A DNA stretch of 34,323 nt from Hutsoniella sourekii ATCC 700629 (GTDB taxonomy: Bacteria > Bacillota > Bacilli > Lactobacillales > Aerococcaceae), in assembly GCF_000518205.1 (NCBI RefSeq), contig NZ_KI912400.1, positions 68,773 to 103,095 of the forward strand. The letters are read 5' to 3'. Shown in pieces: positions 7,961 through 16,274 of the stretch. The notes under the pieces are model-generated. The model saw only the letters and a program-made list of their open reading frames with translations, ran no database searches and had not been told where the DNA came from. Numbering within the stretch: the stretch's first letter is position 1; each line of letters begins with the position of its first letter. Position numbers and translations under genes: made by a program.

Positions 7961-9145
7961 ATGACGATACAAGAATTTGTAGATAAATATTATGTAGACC
8001 GGAAAGGAACCCGGTCTTTAAAGTGGGACCTATTGGAAGAACGCTTTGGCGATCCTGACTTATTACCCTTGTGGGTAGCGGATATGGATTTCAAGGTGGC
8101 TGATTCGATTACTCAAGCCTTAAGTGAACGGGTTAGCCATGGCGTCTACGGTTATACCTTCCCCGGAGAACCCTACTATCAGGCTTATAATCAGTGGATG
8201 CAAGATCACTTTGGCCTTGAAGTGGATCCCGAATGGATGCGGTATGCAGGCGGTGTCGTTCAAGCGATTTATTATTATATCCACGCTTTCACGGAACCTG
8301 ACCAGGCTATTCTTATCCAAACGCCCGTTTATTATCCATTCCATAATGCAGTCAAGGATACGGGTCGGCAATTGGTGACCGTTGACCTTAAGAACAAGGG
8401 TGGCGAATTTACCATTGACTTCCAAGCCTTTGAGCAAGCTATTATTGACAAGCAAGTGCGCTTATATATTCACTGCTCACCCCATAATCCTGTTGGACGG
8501 GTTTGGACCCATGAAGAACAGGAACAAGTCTTTGAGATTTGTGCTCGTCATGATGTTTTGATTATTTCAGATGAGATTCACCAAGACTTCATCTTCCATG
8601 GTGAGCAAGTCTGCGCTTATCAAGTAGCAGCTGGTAAGTACCGCGACCGAATCTTACTGGTCAATTCTGCTACCAAGAGCTTTAACTTGGCGGGCTTGAC
8701 CCATTGCACGATGTTGATTGCTGATGCCCAACTGCGCCAGACCTATGATGACTACGCCCGTACCATTGTCCAGACTGAAGCTAACATCATGGGACTTGTT
8801 GCTACTCAAGCCGCCTATGAAGGAGGTCAAGAGTGGCTGGATGCAGTCAAAGAAGTGATCTACTTCAACTATCAATTATTGAAGCGGGAGCTAACAGAAG
8901 CGGATGATCGCATTATTGTGTCTCCATTGGAGGGAACCTACTTGAGCTTGGTGGACTTGAGACAAGTCGTTGACCCGTCTGATATCCAGCACTTTATTCA
9001 AGACCAATGTGGCTTGGCCATTGATTATGGGGAATGGTTTGGTGAAGGATACCAAGGCTTCATTCGAATCAACTTAGCAACTAAGCCTGAATGGATTCAC
9101 CAAGCCTGCCAACGATTAATCCAAGCCTTAAGCCAAGACCAGTGA
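7961..9145 (+). CDS. patB: Cystathionine beta-lyase, PatB/MalY-type PLP C-S lyase
   Basis: 394 residues of fold-type I aminotransferase. Features: WVADMDFKVA (about 38-47), YGYTFPGEPYYQA, HCSPHNPVGRVW (171-182), ISDEIHQDF (202-210) with the PLP-ring Asp, and Lys239 in NSATKSFNLAGL. This is the PatB/MalY subgroup, which cleaves cystathionine to homocysteine, pyruvate and ammonia. Operon position after metA and metI fits the metC role. AGGAGG overlaps the metI stop, 9 nt before the ATG. It is the last gene of the T-box operon; no obvious terminator follows, only a structured intergenic region. Other members act as cysteine desulfhydrases, so side activities are likely. Confidence 0.9.
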   Translation: MTIQEFVDKYYVDRKGTRSLKWDLLEERFGDPDLLPLWVADMDFKVADSITQALSERVSHGVYGYTFPGEPYYQAYNQWMQDHFGLEVDPEWMRYAGGVVQAIYYYIHAFTEPDQAILIQTPVYYPFHNAVKDTGRQLVTVDLKNKGGEFTIDFQAFEQAIIDKQVRLYIHCSPHNPVGRVWTHEEQEQVFEICARHDVLIISDEIHQDFIFHGEQVCAYQVAAGKYRDRILLVNSATKSFNLAGLTHCTMLIADAQLRQTYDDYARTIVQTEANIMGLVATQAAYEGGQEWLDAVKEVIYFNYQLLKRELTEADDRIIVSPLEGTYLSLVDLRQVVDPSDIQHFIQDQCGLAIDYGEWFGEGYQGFIRINLATKPEWIHQACQRLIQALSQDQ

Positions 9146-9272
9146 AGTTGAATGAAATTAGAGGCTGTCAGATAAGTCCAAACCACCTCTAATAACACAA
9201 ATAAATCGTTAGGATTTGTATCTTTTGTTCATTAATAAAAATAGGTAGATTGGTAATAGCAAAGAAAAGTAA
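9146..9272. other. Gene-free AT-rich stretch with IS-end-like remnants
   Basis: No credible reading frame is present. TTAGAGG near 9160 can pair with CCTCTAA about 20 nt further on. The string GAGGCTGTCAGATAAGTCC resembles terminal sequences of insertion elements in low-GC Gram-positives, as I recall them. A segment at about 9201-9233 matches another just before the IS30 remnant (33971-34003) at 24 of 33 positions. The stretch may be worn mobile-element debris. Confidence 0.35.
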
Positions 9273-9480
9273 ACAATCACTCAGCAGTAGTCTTAGGATA
9301 ATTGGCCCATATCTCTCCCTTATGCGCTTTAGCGCTTAGGGAGAGGAGCTAACGCACAAGAAGCTCTATGTAGCCAATTAATGCTGGGACTGTTGTTGCT
9401 TTAGCAACTTACAGCCCCAGTATGCAACGCACCGGAAGAGCCGTGGCTCTGAAGGCGATCCACTACAGCTGAGTGATTGT
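9273..9480. ncRNA. Candidate structured RNA element (unassigned family), about 208 nt
   Basis: A closing stem joins ACAATCACTCAGCAGTAG (9273-9290) to 9463-9480 with 17 of 18 pairs (only A9286/A9467 mismatched). Inside are nested helices: 9299-9306 with 9373-9380 (8 pairs), enclosing 9313-9320 with 9338-9345 (8 pairs, capped by GCGC-TTTA-GCGC) and 9346-9350 with 9362-9366; then 9384-9388 with 9416-9420, continued by 9390-9393/9411-9414 and 9395-9399/9404-9408 (loop TTTA); then 9437-9441 with 9446-9450. AACGCAC occurs twice (9351 and 9426) in unpaired positions. I do not recognise tmRNA, RNase P, SRP or 6S signatures. The strand is unknown; plus is plausible from the neighbours. A MITE-like mobile element is the main alternative. 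Confidence 0.55.
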
Positions 9481-9547
9481 ATGCTTTTCGAAGCTTTAAT
9501 CATAATTATTGTAACTTATCTTACAGTCTCTTTTATTATTGAAAGGC

Positions 9548-9576
9548 TAGACTTTTGTAAATGGGACCAGTATGAT
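9548..9576 (+). promoter_or_regulatory. Putative promoter of the HEPN-murA-rho operon
   Basis: TAGACT (9548-9553), 17-bp spacer, TATGAT (9571-9576). It lies between the structured element and the HEPN gene, so that element would not be part of this mRNA leader if the promoter is the only one. Confidence 0.5.
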
Positions 9577-9629
9577 AAAATCAAGAATGTATAAGTTAGA
9601 CGAAGGATATAAGAATAGAAGGAGGCGCT

Positions 9630-10448
9630 ATGGCTTTAGAGTTATCACAGGATATACTGACTTCACTGTTAGACCATCAGCAGTATTTATTGTTGGATCA
9701 ATTGTTAGCTTCAGATTATTCTCCCTCTTCTAAACCTCGCCAACTTCTCCAACTGGCTCAAGCGATTATCAATGTTGATTTAACCGGTCAAGAAGTTCTT
9801 GCTGAATCCTTGGGCTACTCCTATCTTTTACAGACTGCCAAGCTCGAAAGACGAGCTTATTGTTATTTTCATAATATGAACGGTCAGATCAAACGGCAAG
9901 AGTTCGCTGATTACTTCCGTGGATTAACGCCGATGCTGGTAGATGTACTCAGATTAGTTGTTGAAGCGACTTTTCTTCCCAATTTGGATCATTACTTAAG
10001 GCCGGTCATTAAGAATAATAGCCAAGATAAGCCGATTTACCGAGGCATCCAATGGGATCAAGAAGCGATTCAAGAGGATGGCCAGCTAATTGAGCGAACT
10101 TGGCGCCGCTATTATGGGTTGCGCTTCAATTATGATCATTATTTGAGTTCCAGTCATTTGCTTAAACTCATTGATGATCATTGCCAGGACCAAGAAATTC
10201 GTCATGCAGCCACCGCCATGCGCCAAATCGAAAAGCATGTCCGTAATTTAGTGGCTCATGAAGTGGTCTATGTAGATCGAGAATGGGTGAAGGACCGATC
10301 GGGTCATTCAATCAGTCAAATTCATCGCCTATTGGTTCATTTGATGCACTTAGCAGATTTGAAGGATCAAGGGCATTGGGAAATCTTAGAAACCATACAC
10401 ACTGCTTTTATCGAAGAAATTTCAGGAATACTCAATAAGGAGAAATAA
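9630..10448 (+). CDS. Uncharacterised protein with a HEPN-type Rx4H motif
   Basis: 272 residues, soluble, mostly helical by composition, without signal peptide or membrane segment. The C-terminal half contains IRHAATAMRQIEKHVRNLVAH; R205-N206-x3-H210 is the RNxxxH signature of HEPN ribonucleases such as the C-terminal domain of Csm6. The N-terminal half (1-120) is not recognised, and no CARF domain, CRISPR array or cas gene is visible. AAGGAGG just upstream sets the ATG. The gap to murA is three bases and the murA ribosome site lies inside this gene's end, so the two are co-transcribed and probably coupled. HEPN assignment is by motif and context only; RNase activity is a hypothesis. Confidence 0.6.
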   Translation: MALELSQDILTSLLDHQQYLLLDQLLASDYSPSSKPRQLLQLAQAIINVDLTGQEVLAESLGYSYLLQTAKLERRAYCYFHNMNGQIKRQEFADYFRGLTPMLVDVLRLVVEATFLPNLDHYLRPVIKNNSQDKPIYRGIQWDQEAIQEDGQLIERTWRRYYGLRFNYDHYLSSSHLLKLIDDHCQDQEIRHAATAMRQIEKHVRNLVAHEVVYVDREWVKDRSGHSISQIHRLLVHLMHLADLKDQGHWEILETIHTAFIEEISGILNKEK

Positions 10449-10451
10449 GAG

Positions 10452-11711
10452 ATGAAGAAATTAGTCATTCACGGTGGTAAGCCACTCAAGGGAGAAATCA
10501 ATATCAATGGAGCCAAGAATTCGATTGTTGCTTTAATTCCAGCGGCAATTTTAGCTAATTCTCCAGTGGTCCTAGAAGGGGTACCAGAAATTCAAGATGT
10601 CTATTCTCTTTTAGAGATTTTGGCAGACTTCAATGTGGCGACAGACTTTAGAGATAATGTTTTGACCATCGATCCTACTCACATGGCTTCTATCCCAATG
10701 CCACATGGTAAGATTCAAAGCCTACGTGCCTCTTATTATTTTATGGGGGCTCTCCTATCCAAGTTTGGAGAAGGTGTGATTGGCTTACCTGGAGGATGTT
10801 TTTTAGGTCCGCGTCCGATTGACCAACATTTAAAGGCCTTTGACGCCTTGGGTGCCCAAGTTGATGACGAGTTTGGTGTGGTTAGCTTGACGACTCCTAA
10901 CGGCCTTCATGGTAGTCGCATCTATATGGACGTAGTCTCAGTGGGGGCAACTATTAACGCTATTCTAGCTTCAGTGCGTGCTCAAGGGCGGACAGTCATC
11001 GAGAATGCAGCCCTAGAACCAGAGATTATTGACCTAGTGACCCTTCTCAATAAGATGGGAGCTAATATTCGTGGGGCAGGAACCAATGTGATTCGGATTG
11101 AAGGAGTCGATGAACTTAAGGGTGTCACCCACAGCATCATCCCTGACCGGATTGAAGCCGGAACCTATATTAGTGCCGCAGTTGCTATGGGGCAAGGCGT
11201 GAAGATCAATAATGTGATCTATGAACACGTGGAGAGCTTTATCGCTAAATTAGACGAGATGGGTGCCCGCCTTGAGATTGGTGAGGATTATATCTACGTT
11301 CATCCTTCACCTGAATTAGAGATGATCAATATCAAGACCCTGCCTTATCCTGGCTTTGCGACCGACTTACAACAACCGATTACGCCACTCTTGACCAAGG
11401 CTAAAGGAACGGGGACGATTACTGATACGATCTACCCACAACGGGTCAACCATATTCCGGAATTAAATCGAATGGGTGCTTCTATTAAGGTGGATGGAGA
11501 TATCATCCGTCTCCAAGGAGAAAGTAAATTATCCGGTGCGCCTGTGAAGGCCAGTGACCTACGAGCAGGTGCTTGCTTGGTTATTGCCGGCTTGATGGCA
11601 GAAGGTGAGACTGTTATTACAGGTGTAGATAACATCTTGCGTGGTTACGCTAATATCGTGTCGAAGTTACAAGCCGTGGGTGCCGATATTGAAATGATTG
11701 AGGAAGATTAG
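10452..11711 (+). CDS. murA: UDP-N-acetylglucosamine 1-carboxyvinyltransferase
   Basis: 419 residues of the EPSP-synthase fold. It transfers enolpyruvate from phosphoenolpyruvate to UDP-GlcNAc, the first committed step of peptidoglycan synthesis in the cytosol. Visible landmarks: [16 protein letters not shown] (substrate Lys22-Asn23), [11 protein letters not shown], and [15 protein letters not shown], containing the fosfomycin-target Cys116 (equivalent to E. coli Cys115). Low-GC Gram-positives usually have two paralogues; position directly before rho is typical of the MurA2/MurZ copy. AAGGAG (10436-10441) lies inside the preceding HEPN gene. Length and active site are intact. Confidence 0.95.
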   Translation: MKKLVIHGGKPLKGEININGAKNSIVALIPAAILANSPVVLEGVPEIQDVYSLLEILADFNVATDFRDNVLTIDPTHMASIPMPHGKIQSLRASYYFMGALLSKFGEGVIGLPGGCFLGPRPIDQHLKAFDALGAQVDDEFGVVSLTTPNGLHGSRIYMDVVSVGATINAILASVRAQGRTVIENAALEPEIIDLVTLLNKMGANIRGAGTNVIRIEGVDELKGVTHSIIPDRIEAGTYISAAVAMGQGVKINNVIYEHVESFIAKLDEMGARLEIGEDYIYVHPSPELEMINIKTLPYPGFATDLQQPITPLLTKAKGTGTITDTIYPQRVNHIPELNRMGASIKVDGDIIRLQGESKLSGAPVKASDLRAGACLVIAGLMAEGETVITGVDNILRGYANIVSKLQAVGADIEMIEED

Positions 11712-11725
11712 AGAGAAGGATTTAG

Positions 11726-12994
11726 ATGGCCAATGCATTTGACTTGGAGACATTGCTCAACAAGGAAGTCAAGGAATTATATGCTTACGCCCGTGAATTA
11801 AAGATTGCCAATTATAGTGAATTAAGTAAGAAAGAATTAGCCCTAGCCGTCAAGCGGACCCAAGAAGAGAAAAAGGGCTTCTTCCAAGTTGAAGGCGTCC
11901 TAGACCTACCACCAGGTGATGAGGCTTATGGCTTCTTGCGGCCGATTAACTATTCACCCAGCCAGGAAGATGTCTATATTTCCAACTCCCAAATTCGCCG
12001 TTTTCAATTGCGTCGGGGGGACTTGATCGCTGGTCCGGCAAGGCCAGCTAAGGATGGGGAACGCTATAATGGCCTTATGCAGATTACAGCAGTCAATGGT
12101 CAAGACCCTGAAGAAGCAAAGGGACGCGACCACTTCCCAGGCTTGACTCCCCTTTATCCGGATCGTCCGATTAAGTTAGAGTATCAAGCAAATAAGATTG
12201 CTAATCGCCTGGTGGATGTCATTAGTCCAGTTGGCTTCGGTCAACGGGGGCTAATTGTGGCTCCGCCTAAGGCAGGTAAGACAACGGTTATCAAGGATAT
12301 TGCCAATGGGATTTCTCATAATTATCCGGATACGGACTTATTGATTCTCTTAATTGATGAACGTCCAGAAGAAGTAACGGATATCGAACGGAGCGTGGAT
12401 GGCGAAGTGATCGCTTCGACTTTCGACCAGGAGCCGACCAATCATGTTCGTATTGCTGACTTGGTCTTGAACCGGGCCATGCGTCTCGTTGAGAGTGGTC
12501 GGGATGTGGTTATTCTCTTAGATAGTATCACCCGTTTGGCGCGTGCCTATAACTTGGTCGTTAAGCCAAGTGGCCGAACCTTGAGTGGGGGCTTGGATCC
12601 AGCGGCCTTTTATTTCCCTAAGAAGTTCTTTGGTGCGGCGCGTAATATCGAAGATGGAGGATCCTTGACGATCTTGGCAACGGCACTTGTTGATACAGGA
12701 AGTCGCATGGACGAGATGATCTATGAAGAGTTCAAGGGTACAGGTAATATGGAGCTTCATTTATCGAGACAGTTAGCTGAACGGCGAGTCTTTCCAGCTA
12801 TTGATATCAAGCGTTCTAGTACACGCAAGGAAGAACTGCTACTGGATTCACAGACGCTGGATACTATCTGGAATATGCGCAAGATGATCTCAGGCGACGG
12901 CTTGCAATATACTGAGCAACTGATCCACCTGATGAAGAATACGGATAACAATCAAGAGTTTATCCTACAACTAGATAAATTATTACAAAACTAA
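11726..12994 (+). CDS. rho: Transcription termination factor Rho
   Basis: 422 residues. The order is an N-terminal helical Rho_N part ([18 protein letters not shown]), an OB-fold RNA-binding domain ([34 protein letters not shown]), then the RecA-like motor with Walker [10 protein letters not shown], Walker [15 protein letters not shown], the Q-loop/R-loop region RLARAYN and the GGLDP...KFFGAARN segment. Rho is a hexameric RNA-dependent ATPase that ends transcription. It starts 14 bp after murA with a GAGAAGGA site and continues into ebsC. No unusual insertion is seen in the RNA-binding domain. Confidence 0.97.
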   Translation: MANAFDLETLLNKEVKELYAYARELKIANYSELSKKELALAVKRTQEEKKGFFQVEGVLDLPPGDEAYGFLRPINYSPSQEDVYISNSQIRRFQLRRGDLIAGPARPAKDGERYNGLMQITAVNGQDPEEAKGRDHFPGLTPLYPDRPIKLEYQANKIANRLVDVISPVGFGQRGLIVAPPKAGKTTVIKDIANGISHNYPDTDLLILLIDERPEEVTDIERSVDGEVIASTFDQEPTNHVRIADLVLNRAMRLVESGRDVVILLDSITRLARAYNLVVKPSGRTLSGGLDPAAFYFPKKFFGAARNIEDGGSLTILATALVDTGSRMDEMIYEEFKGTGNMELHLSRQLAERRVFPAIDIKRSSTRKEELLLDSQTLDTIWNMRKMISGDGLQYTEQLIHLMKNTDNNQEFILQLDKLLQN

Positions 12995-13007
12995 GAAGGA
13001 GGCCAAA

Positions 13008-13460
13008 ATGGCTAAGCAGACCAAAACCAATGTGATGCGCGTCTTGGACCAGCATAAGATTTCTTATCAAGCCCACCAATGGGTGCGAAACAATGAAATT
13101 GATAGCCCGGCCCCTATCTATAAGACCCTGGTAACCGTCGGTAAGTCAGGTGATCATTATGTCTTTCTGGTACCGGTGGACCATGAGTTAGATCTAAAGA
13201 AGGCTGCTCAAGCGGTAGATGAGAAGAATATCCATATGATCAAGGAAAAGGAACTCTTATCCCTGACTGGTTATGTTCATGGTGGTTGCTCACCGATTGG
13301 CATGAAGAAGCACTTTGTAACGACCATCGATCAATCGGCCCAGGATCAAGAGCGAATTATTTTCAGTGCGGGTAAGGTGGGTTGGTCTGTTGAATTAGAT
13401 CCTAAGGACTTAGACCAAGTTTTAGCTTTTACTTATCAAGATGTCAGTACCGATGAGTAG
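13008..13460 (+). CDS. ebsC: YbaK/EbsC-family aminoacyl-tRNA deacylase
   Basis: 150 residues of the YbaK/ProX editing fold. Family landmarks are IYKTLVTVGKSGDHYVFLVP (catalytic Lys near residue 44), the KAAQAV helix, and TGYVHGGCSPIGMKK. YbaK proteins hydrolyse mischarged Cys-tRNA(Pro) in trans; in enterococci the homologue is called EbsC. It is 13 bp after rho with an AAGGAGG site and is followed 16 bp later by ydbC, so it sits in the murA-rho operon. Exact editing specificity (Cys versus Ala) is not determined from sequence. Confidence 0.88.
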   Translation: MAKQTKTNVMRVLDQHKISYQAHQWVRNNEIDSPAPIYKTLVTVGKSGDHYVFLVPVDHELDLKKAAQAVDEKNIHMIKEKELLSLTGYVHGGCSPIGMKKHFVTTIDQSAQDQERIIFSAGKVGWSVELDPKDLDQVLAFTYQDVSTDE

Positions 13461-13476
13461 AGAAAGGAGTTAGACG

Positions 13477-13701
13477 ATGGCTGATTTTGAGTTTAATGTT
13501 GAAGAAGCCTATGCAGAGTTGTCGACTAATGCTAAAGGTTGGAGCAAGCAGTTGACCAAGGTATCTTGGAATGGCCGTCCGGGTAAATATGATATTCGTG
13601 ATTGGGCCCCTGATTATTCCAAGATGGGTAAGGGCGTGACCTTTACACCAGAGGAATTAAAAGTATTAAGAGATACCCTGAATAAGATGGATTTAGATTA
13701 G
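13477..13701 (+). CDS. ydbC: YdbC family PC4-like single-stranded DNA-binding protein
   Basis: A 74-residue protein closely matching Lactococcus YdbC, a bacterial homologue of the eukaryotic transcription coactivator PC4 that binds single-stranded DNA as a dimer. Visible marks are the beta-rich core GWSKQLTKVSWNGRPGKYDIRDWAPD, then KMGKGVTFTPEE and a C-terminal dimerisation helix. It is the last gene of the HEPN-murA-rho-ebsC-ydbC set, and a strong hairpin follows four bases after the stop. A role in transcription, repair or recombination is inferred from fold only. Confidence 0.88.
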   Translation: MADFEFNVEEAYAELSTNAKGWSKQLTKVSWNGRPGKYDIRDWAPDYSKMGKGVTFTPEELKVLRDTLNKMDLD

Positions 13702-13704
13702 TAT

Positions 13705-13741
13705 AGCGATAAGCCCGAAGAATTTCTTCGGGCTTATCGCT
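13705..13741 (+). terminator. Strong hairpin between ydbC and the EutH-like gene
   Basis: GCGATAAGCCCGAAG (13706-13720) pairs perfectly with 13726-13740 around an AATTT loop. Only two T's follow before the AAGGAAGGTG ribosome site of the next gene, so the hairpin may terminate poorly, or may protect or segment the mRNA instead. Confidence 0.65.
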
Positions 13742-13758
13742 TAGAAGGAAGGTGAATC

Positions 13759-14844
13759 ATGCTCATTAGTCAGATTTTAAATGGATTGTTGGCCCTTTTC
13801 GCGCTTCTTGGAGGAATTGACGCTGCCTTGGGTAATCGTTGGGGCTTGGGTGACCGGTTCAAGGAAGGCTTCCAAGCGATTGGCTCTATCGGTCTGGGAA
13901 TGATCGGGATGATTTGTTTGGCCCCCGTCTTGGCTGACTTTCTATCTCCTTACCTATCGCCGCTCTTTCAAGCGATTGGAGCGGACCCGGCCATGTTGGG
14001 TTCTTTTCTTGCCATTGATATGGGTGGCTTCCCCTTGGCTCAAGAACTAGGCCAAAGTTCAGCTGGGGTGAATTTTTCAGGTATTATTATGAGTTCGATG
14101 TTTGGCTGTACGCTAGTTTATGCGCTACCTGTGGGCTTTAACTTGGTGGCTGAGGAAGATTATCCCTTGTTTGCCCGGGGGATTATTGCGGGCTTGATTG
14201 CGATACCGCTGGGTGGCTTAGTGGGTGGCTTGGTGGCTGGATACGACTGGAGCTTTATCTTACCTAATTTGTTGCCAACTTCGCTTCTGTCCTTGTTGCT
14301 AATTCTTGGGTTCTTGAAGATTCCTGAACGTTTAGTTTCTTGGACCTTAAATTTTGCCAAAGGCTTGAATGCGGTGATTTATCTGGGGTTAGCTCTGGCT
14401 GCGGCCCAGCACCTATCGGGCTATACCTTACTTTCAGGTATGGGGGCCTTGGATGAAGCCATCCTAACCGTCGGCTCGATCGGGGTAACCTTGCTAGGAG
14501 CTTATCCTCTAGTAGACTTGTTGACCCGCCTGCTTGATCAGCCGCTTCACTGGGTGGGTAACCAGCTAGGGATAAGTAGTCAGGCTTCAGCGGGCTTCTT
14601 GGTCAACCTGGTGAATTGCGTACCCGTCTTCGACCAGAGCAAGGAGATGGATAGCCGGGGGAAGGTGATGAACTTTGCCTTTATTGTGCCAGCTACTTCT
14701 GTATTTGGGGCCCATTTAGCTTACACGAATTCAGTGGCCGAGGAAGTTTTACCAGCGATGATCCTAGCTAAGCTAAGTGCCGGGCTTCTAGCAGTTCTTC
14801 TTGCTTATCTCTTCACGGGAGACTTGACGGAGGAAGCAGCTTGA
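13759..14844 (+). CDS. eutH: EutH-like ethanolamine permease family protein
   Basis: A 361-residue integral membrane protein with about ten hydrophobic segments. It matches the EutH family through the N-terminal GGIDAALGNRWGLGDRFKEGF, the LAIDMGGFPLAQEL re-entrant-like motif, FGCTLVYALPVGF and the C-terminal NCVPVFDQSKEMDSRGKV. EutH permits ethanolamine entry in eut operons. No microcompartment or ammonia-lyase genes are present, so it is an orphan and may have another small amine or other substrate. The start is set by AAGGAAGGTG. Its stop overlaps the TTG start of the following GNAT gene (TTGA). Confidence 0.85.
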   Translation: MLISQILNGLLALFALLGGIDAALGNRWGLGDRFKEGFQAIGSIGLGMIGMICLAPVLADFLSPYLSPLFQAIGADPAMLGSFLAIDMGGFPLAQELGQSSAGVNFSGIIMSSMFGCTLVYALPVGFNLVAEEDYPLFARGIIAGLIAIPLGGLVGGLVAGYDWSFILPNLLPTSLLSLLLILGFLKIPERLVSWTLNFAKGLNAVIYLGLALAAAQHLSGYTLLSGMGALDEAILTVGSIGVTLLGAYPLVDLLTRLLDQPLHWVGNQLGISSQASAGFLVNLVNCVPVFDQSKEMDSRGKVMNFAFIVPATSVFGAHLAYTNSVAEEVLPAMILAKLSAGLLAVLLAYLFTGDLTEEAA

Positions 14845-15347
14845 ACCTCCATCTAGAAATGGCTTCAGCTAAGCATCAGCCCGGCTTGTTAGACTTATTG
14901 GCTTACTTGATGCAAGCACCTGAACACCAAGAGAAGACCAAGGAAGATCAGGCAGTGATGTTGAAGGTTTGGTTGGACTGGTTACAGGATTTAGACCAGA
15001 GCCCTTCCTCCCAAGAAGTTGAGCCATTGTATTATGTGGCTGTCAACCAAGACCAGGATTTAATCGGTTTGGTCATTATTCGCCGGCAACTAGCTGACCC
15101 AATAAGCGATGTGAGAGGCCATATCGGTTATGTCTTGCATCCGCGGTACCGAGGCCAAGGCTTAGCCAATCAATTACTAATTCAAGCCATTGGCCAAGCT
15201 AGGATATTAGGAATGTCTGAATTAATTCTAACAGCTGATTCAACCAACACTGCTTCTAATCAGGTCATCATCAATCAAGGAGGCTCCTGGTTTGAATCAA
15301 GAATCGATCCAGAATCGGGTCACTACATTCACTATTACCGCATATAA
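14841..15347 (+). CDS. GNAT family N-acetyltransferase
   Basis: 168 residues with the GNAT acetyl-CoA-binding motif A, GYVLHPRYRGQGLANQLL (about 96-113), then SELILTADSTNTASNQVIINQGG and a C-terminal HYYRI strand. The acceptor is unknown. The TTG start at 14841 overlaps the eutH stop, and GGAGG (14829-14833) lies seven bases before it. Coupling to eutH suggests, but does not prove, that its acceptor is related to the imported compound. It resembles the YqjY/YedL-like GNATs of lactic acid bacteria in size. Confidence 0.85.
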   Translation: MNLHLEMASAKHQPGLLDLLAYLMQAPEHQEKTKEDQAVMLKVWLDWLQDLDQSPSSQEVEPLYYVAVNQDQDLIGLVIIRRQLADPISDVRGHIGYVLHPRYRGQGLANQLLIQAIGQARILGMSELILTADSTNTASNQVIINQGGSWFESRIDPESGHYIHYYRI

Positions 15348-15394
15348 GAGAGGAAACCTCACTATAAAAAGACACCAATCTGTCGCCTTATCAC

Positions 15395-15447
15395 GAACTG
15401 ACCCCCTAAAGTTGGATTTTATGGGTCCAACTTTAGGGGGTCAGTTC
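15395..15447. repeat. Perfect 22-bp inverted repeat resembling paired IS3-family ends
   Basis: Arms 15395-15416 (starting GAACTGACCCCC) and 15426-15447 are perfect inverted copies around a 9-base spacer. The arm sequence resembles the terminal repeats of IS3/IS150-group elements, as I recall them. No transposase lies nearby and no T run follows on either strand, so a remnant or small non-autonomous element fits better than an intrinsic terminator. Confidence 0.7.
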
Positions 15448-15487
15448 ATTAGGGACCACGGGTAGGTGCCTTTGTTATGTGGGCTAG

Positions 15488-16213
15488 TTAAGCGCGCTTG
15501 ATGAGGTCTTGGAAGAGGGCCAAGTGCTTAGAATCTTGCTGATAGAGGTCTTCTGGATGCCATTGAACGGCAAGAACTTGGGGATTTTCACCCGCTGTGG
15601 ATTCAAGGGCTTCAATTAAGCCATCACTAGAATAGGCGCTGGCTCTAAGGCCTGAGCCTAATTGGTTAATAGCTTGGTGGTGGAGTGAGTTGACAGCCAA
15701 TTGATCAGTCTGGCAGATTTCTTCTAAATAGGATCCTTTTGTTACTTGAACTTTGTGGATAGGATACCACATGGAGGAGTCTTGGCTATGTTTGACTTGA
15801 ACTTGCGGATTCAAGGACAGGTCTTGATAGAGACTCCCACCCAAAACACTGTTAATTATCTGCAGGCCTCGGCAAATGCCAAGAATCGGTTTACCTAGAG
15901 CTAGAATTTCATGGATCAACTTGGCTTCTGCTTGGTCTCGTTCCGGTTCAGTGGCAGTTAGCTTATAATGGGCTTCTTGTTGGTAGAGACTAGGTGAGAC
16001 ATCAGAACCTCCTGATAGGATCAGACCGTCAATGAGCTGGGCATAGTCAGCCATTACATCATCGGGAGCCACAGGTACTAGTAGAGGAATCCCTCCTGCT
16101 TGGATAACAGCCTGGGAGATAGCCCGAGGAACGTAGTCCATTAAGTAAGGGTCCGGATAACCGTCACTAGGATGAAAGTCAAAGCCTAAGGTGATACCAA
16201 TTGTTTTCTTCAT
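15488..16213 (-). CDS. Class I glutamine amidotransferase, gamma-glutamyl-GABA hydrolase (PuuD)-like
   Basis: 241 residues of the peptidase C26/class I glutamine amidotransferase fold, with the triad Cys114 (LGICRGLQIIN), His219 and Glu221 (VQWHPED). GLILSGGSDVSP (64-74) forms the oxyanion region. Stand-alone members hydrolyse gamma-glutamyl bonds, for example gamma-glutamyl-GABA in putrescine breakdown. No other Puu gene is present, so the substrate is unknown. An AAGAAGG site sets the ATG. It is transcribed away from a LysR regulator that starts 134 bp upstream, the classical regulator-target layout. Confidence 0.85.
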   Translation of the reverse strand: MKKTIGITLGFDFHPSDGYPDPYLMDYVPRAISQAVIQAGGIPLLVPVAPDDVMADYAQLIDGLILSGGSDVSPSLYQQEAHYKLTATEPERDQAEAKLIHEILALGKPILGICRGLQIINSVLGGSLYQDLSLNPQVQVKHSQDSSMWYPIHKVQVTKGSYLEEICQTDQLAVNSLHHQAINQLGSGLRASAYSSDGLIEALESTAGENPQVLAVQWHPEDLYQQDSKHLALFQDLIKRA

Positions 16214-16274
16214 AAGATGCCTTCTTTCTTAGGAATAGCTTCTACTAATAATGTGATAAAATAAATATGCTATT

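Noticed and set aside
9273-9480. tmRNA, RNase P RNA, SRP RNA or 6S RNA
   Set aside because: Length and multibranched fold do not fit, and the conserved signature sequences of these RNAs are not visible.
15395-15447. Rho-independent terminator between convergent genes
   Set aside because: No T run follows the perfect stem on either strand, and the arms resemble IS ends.
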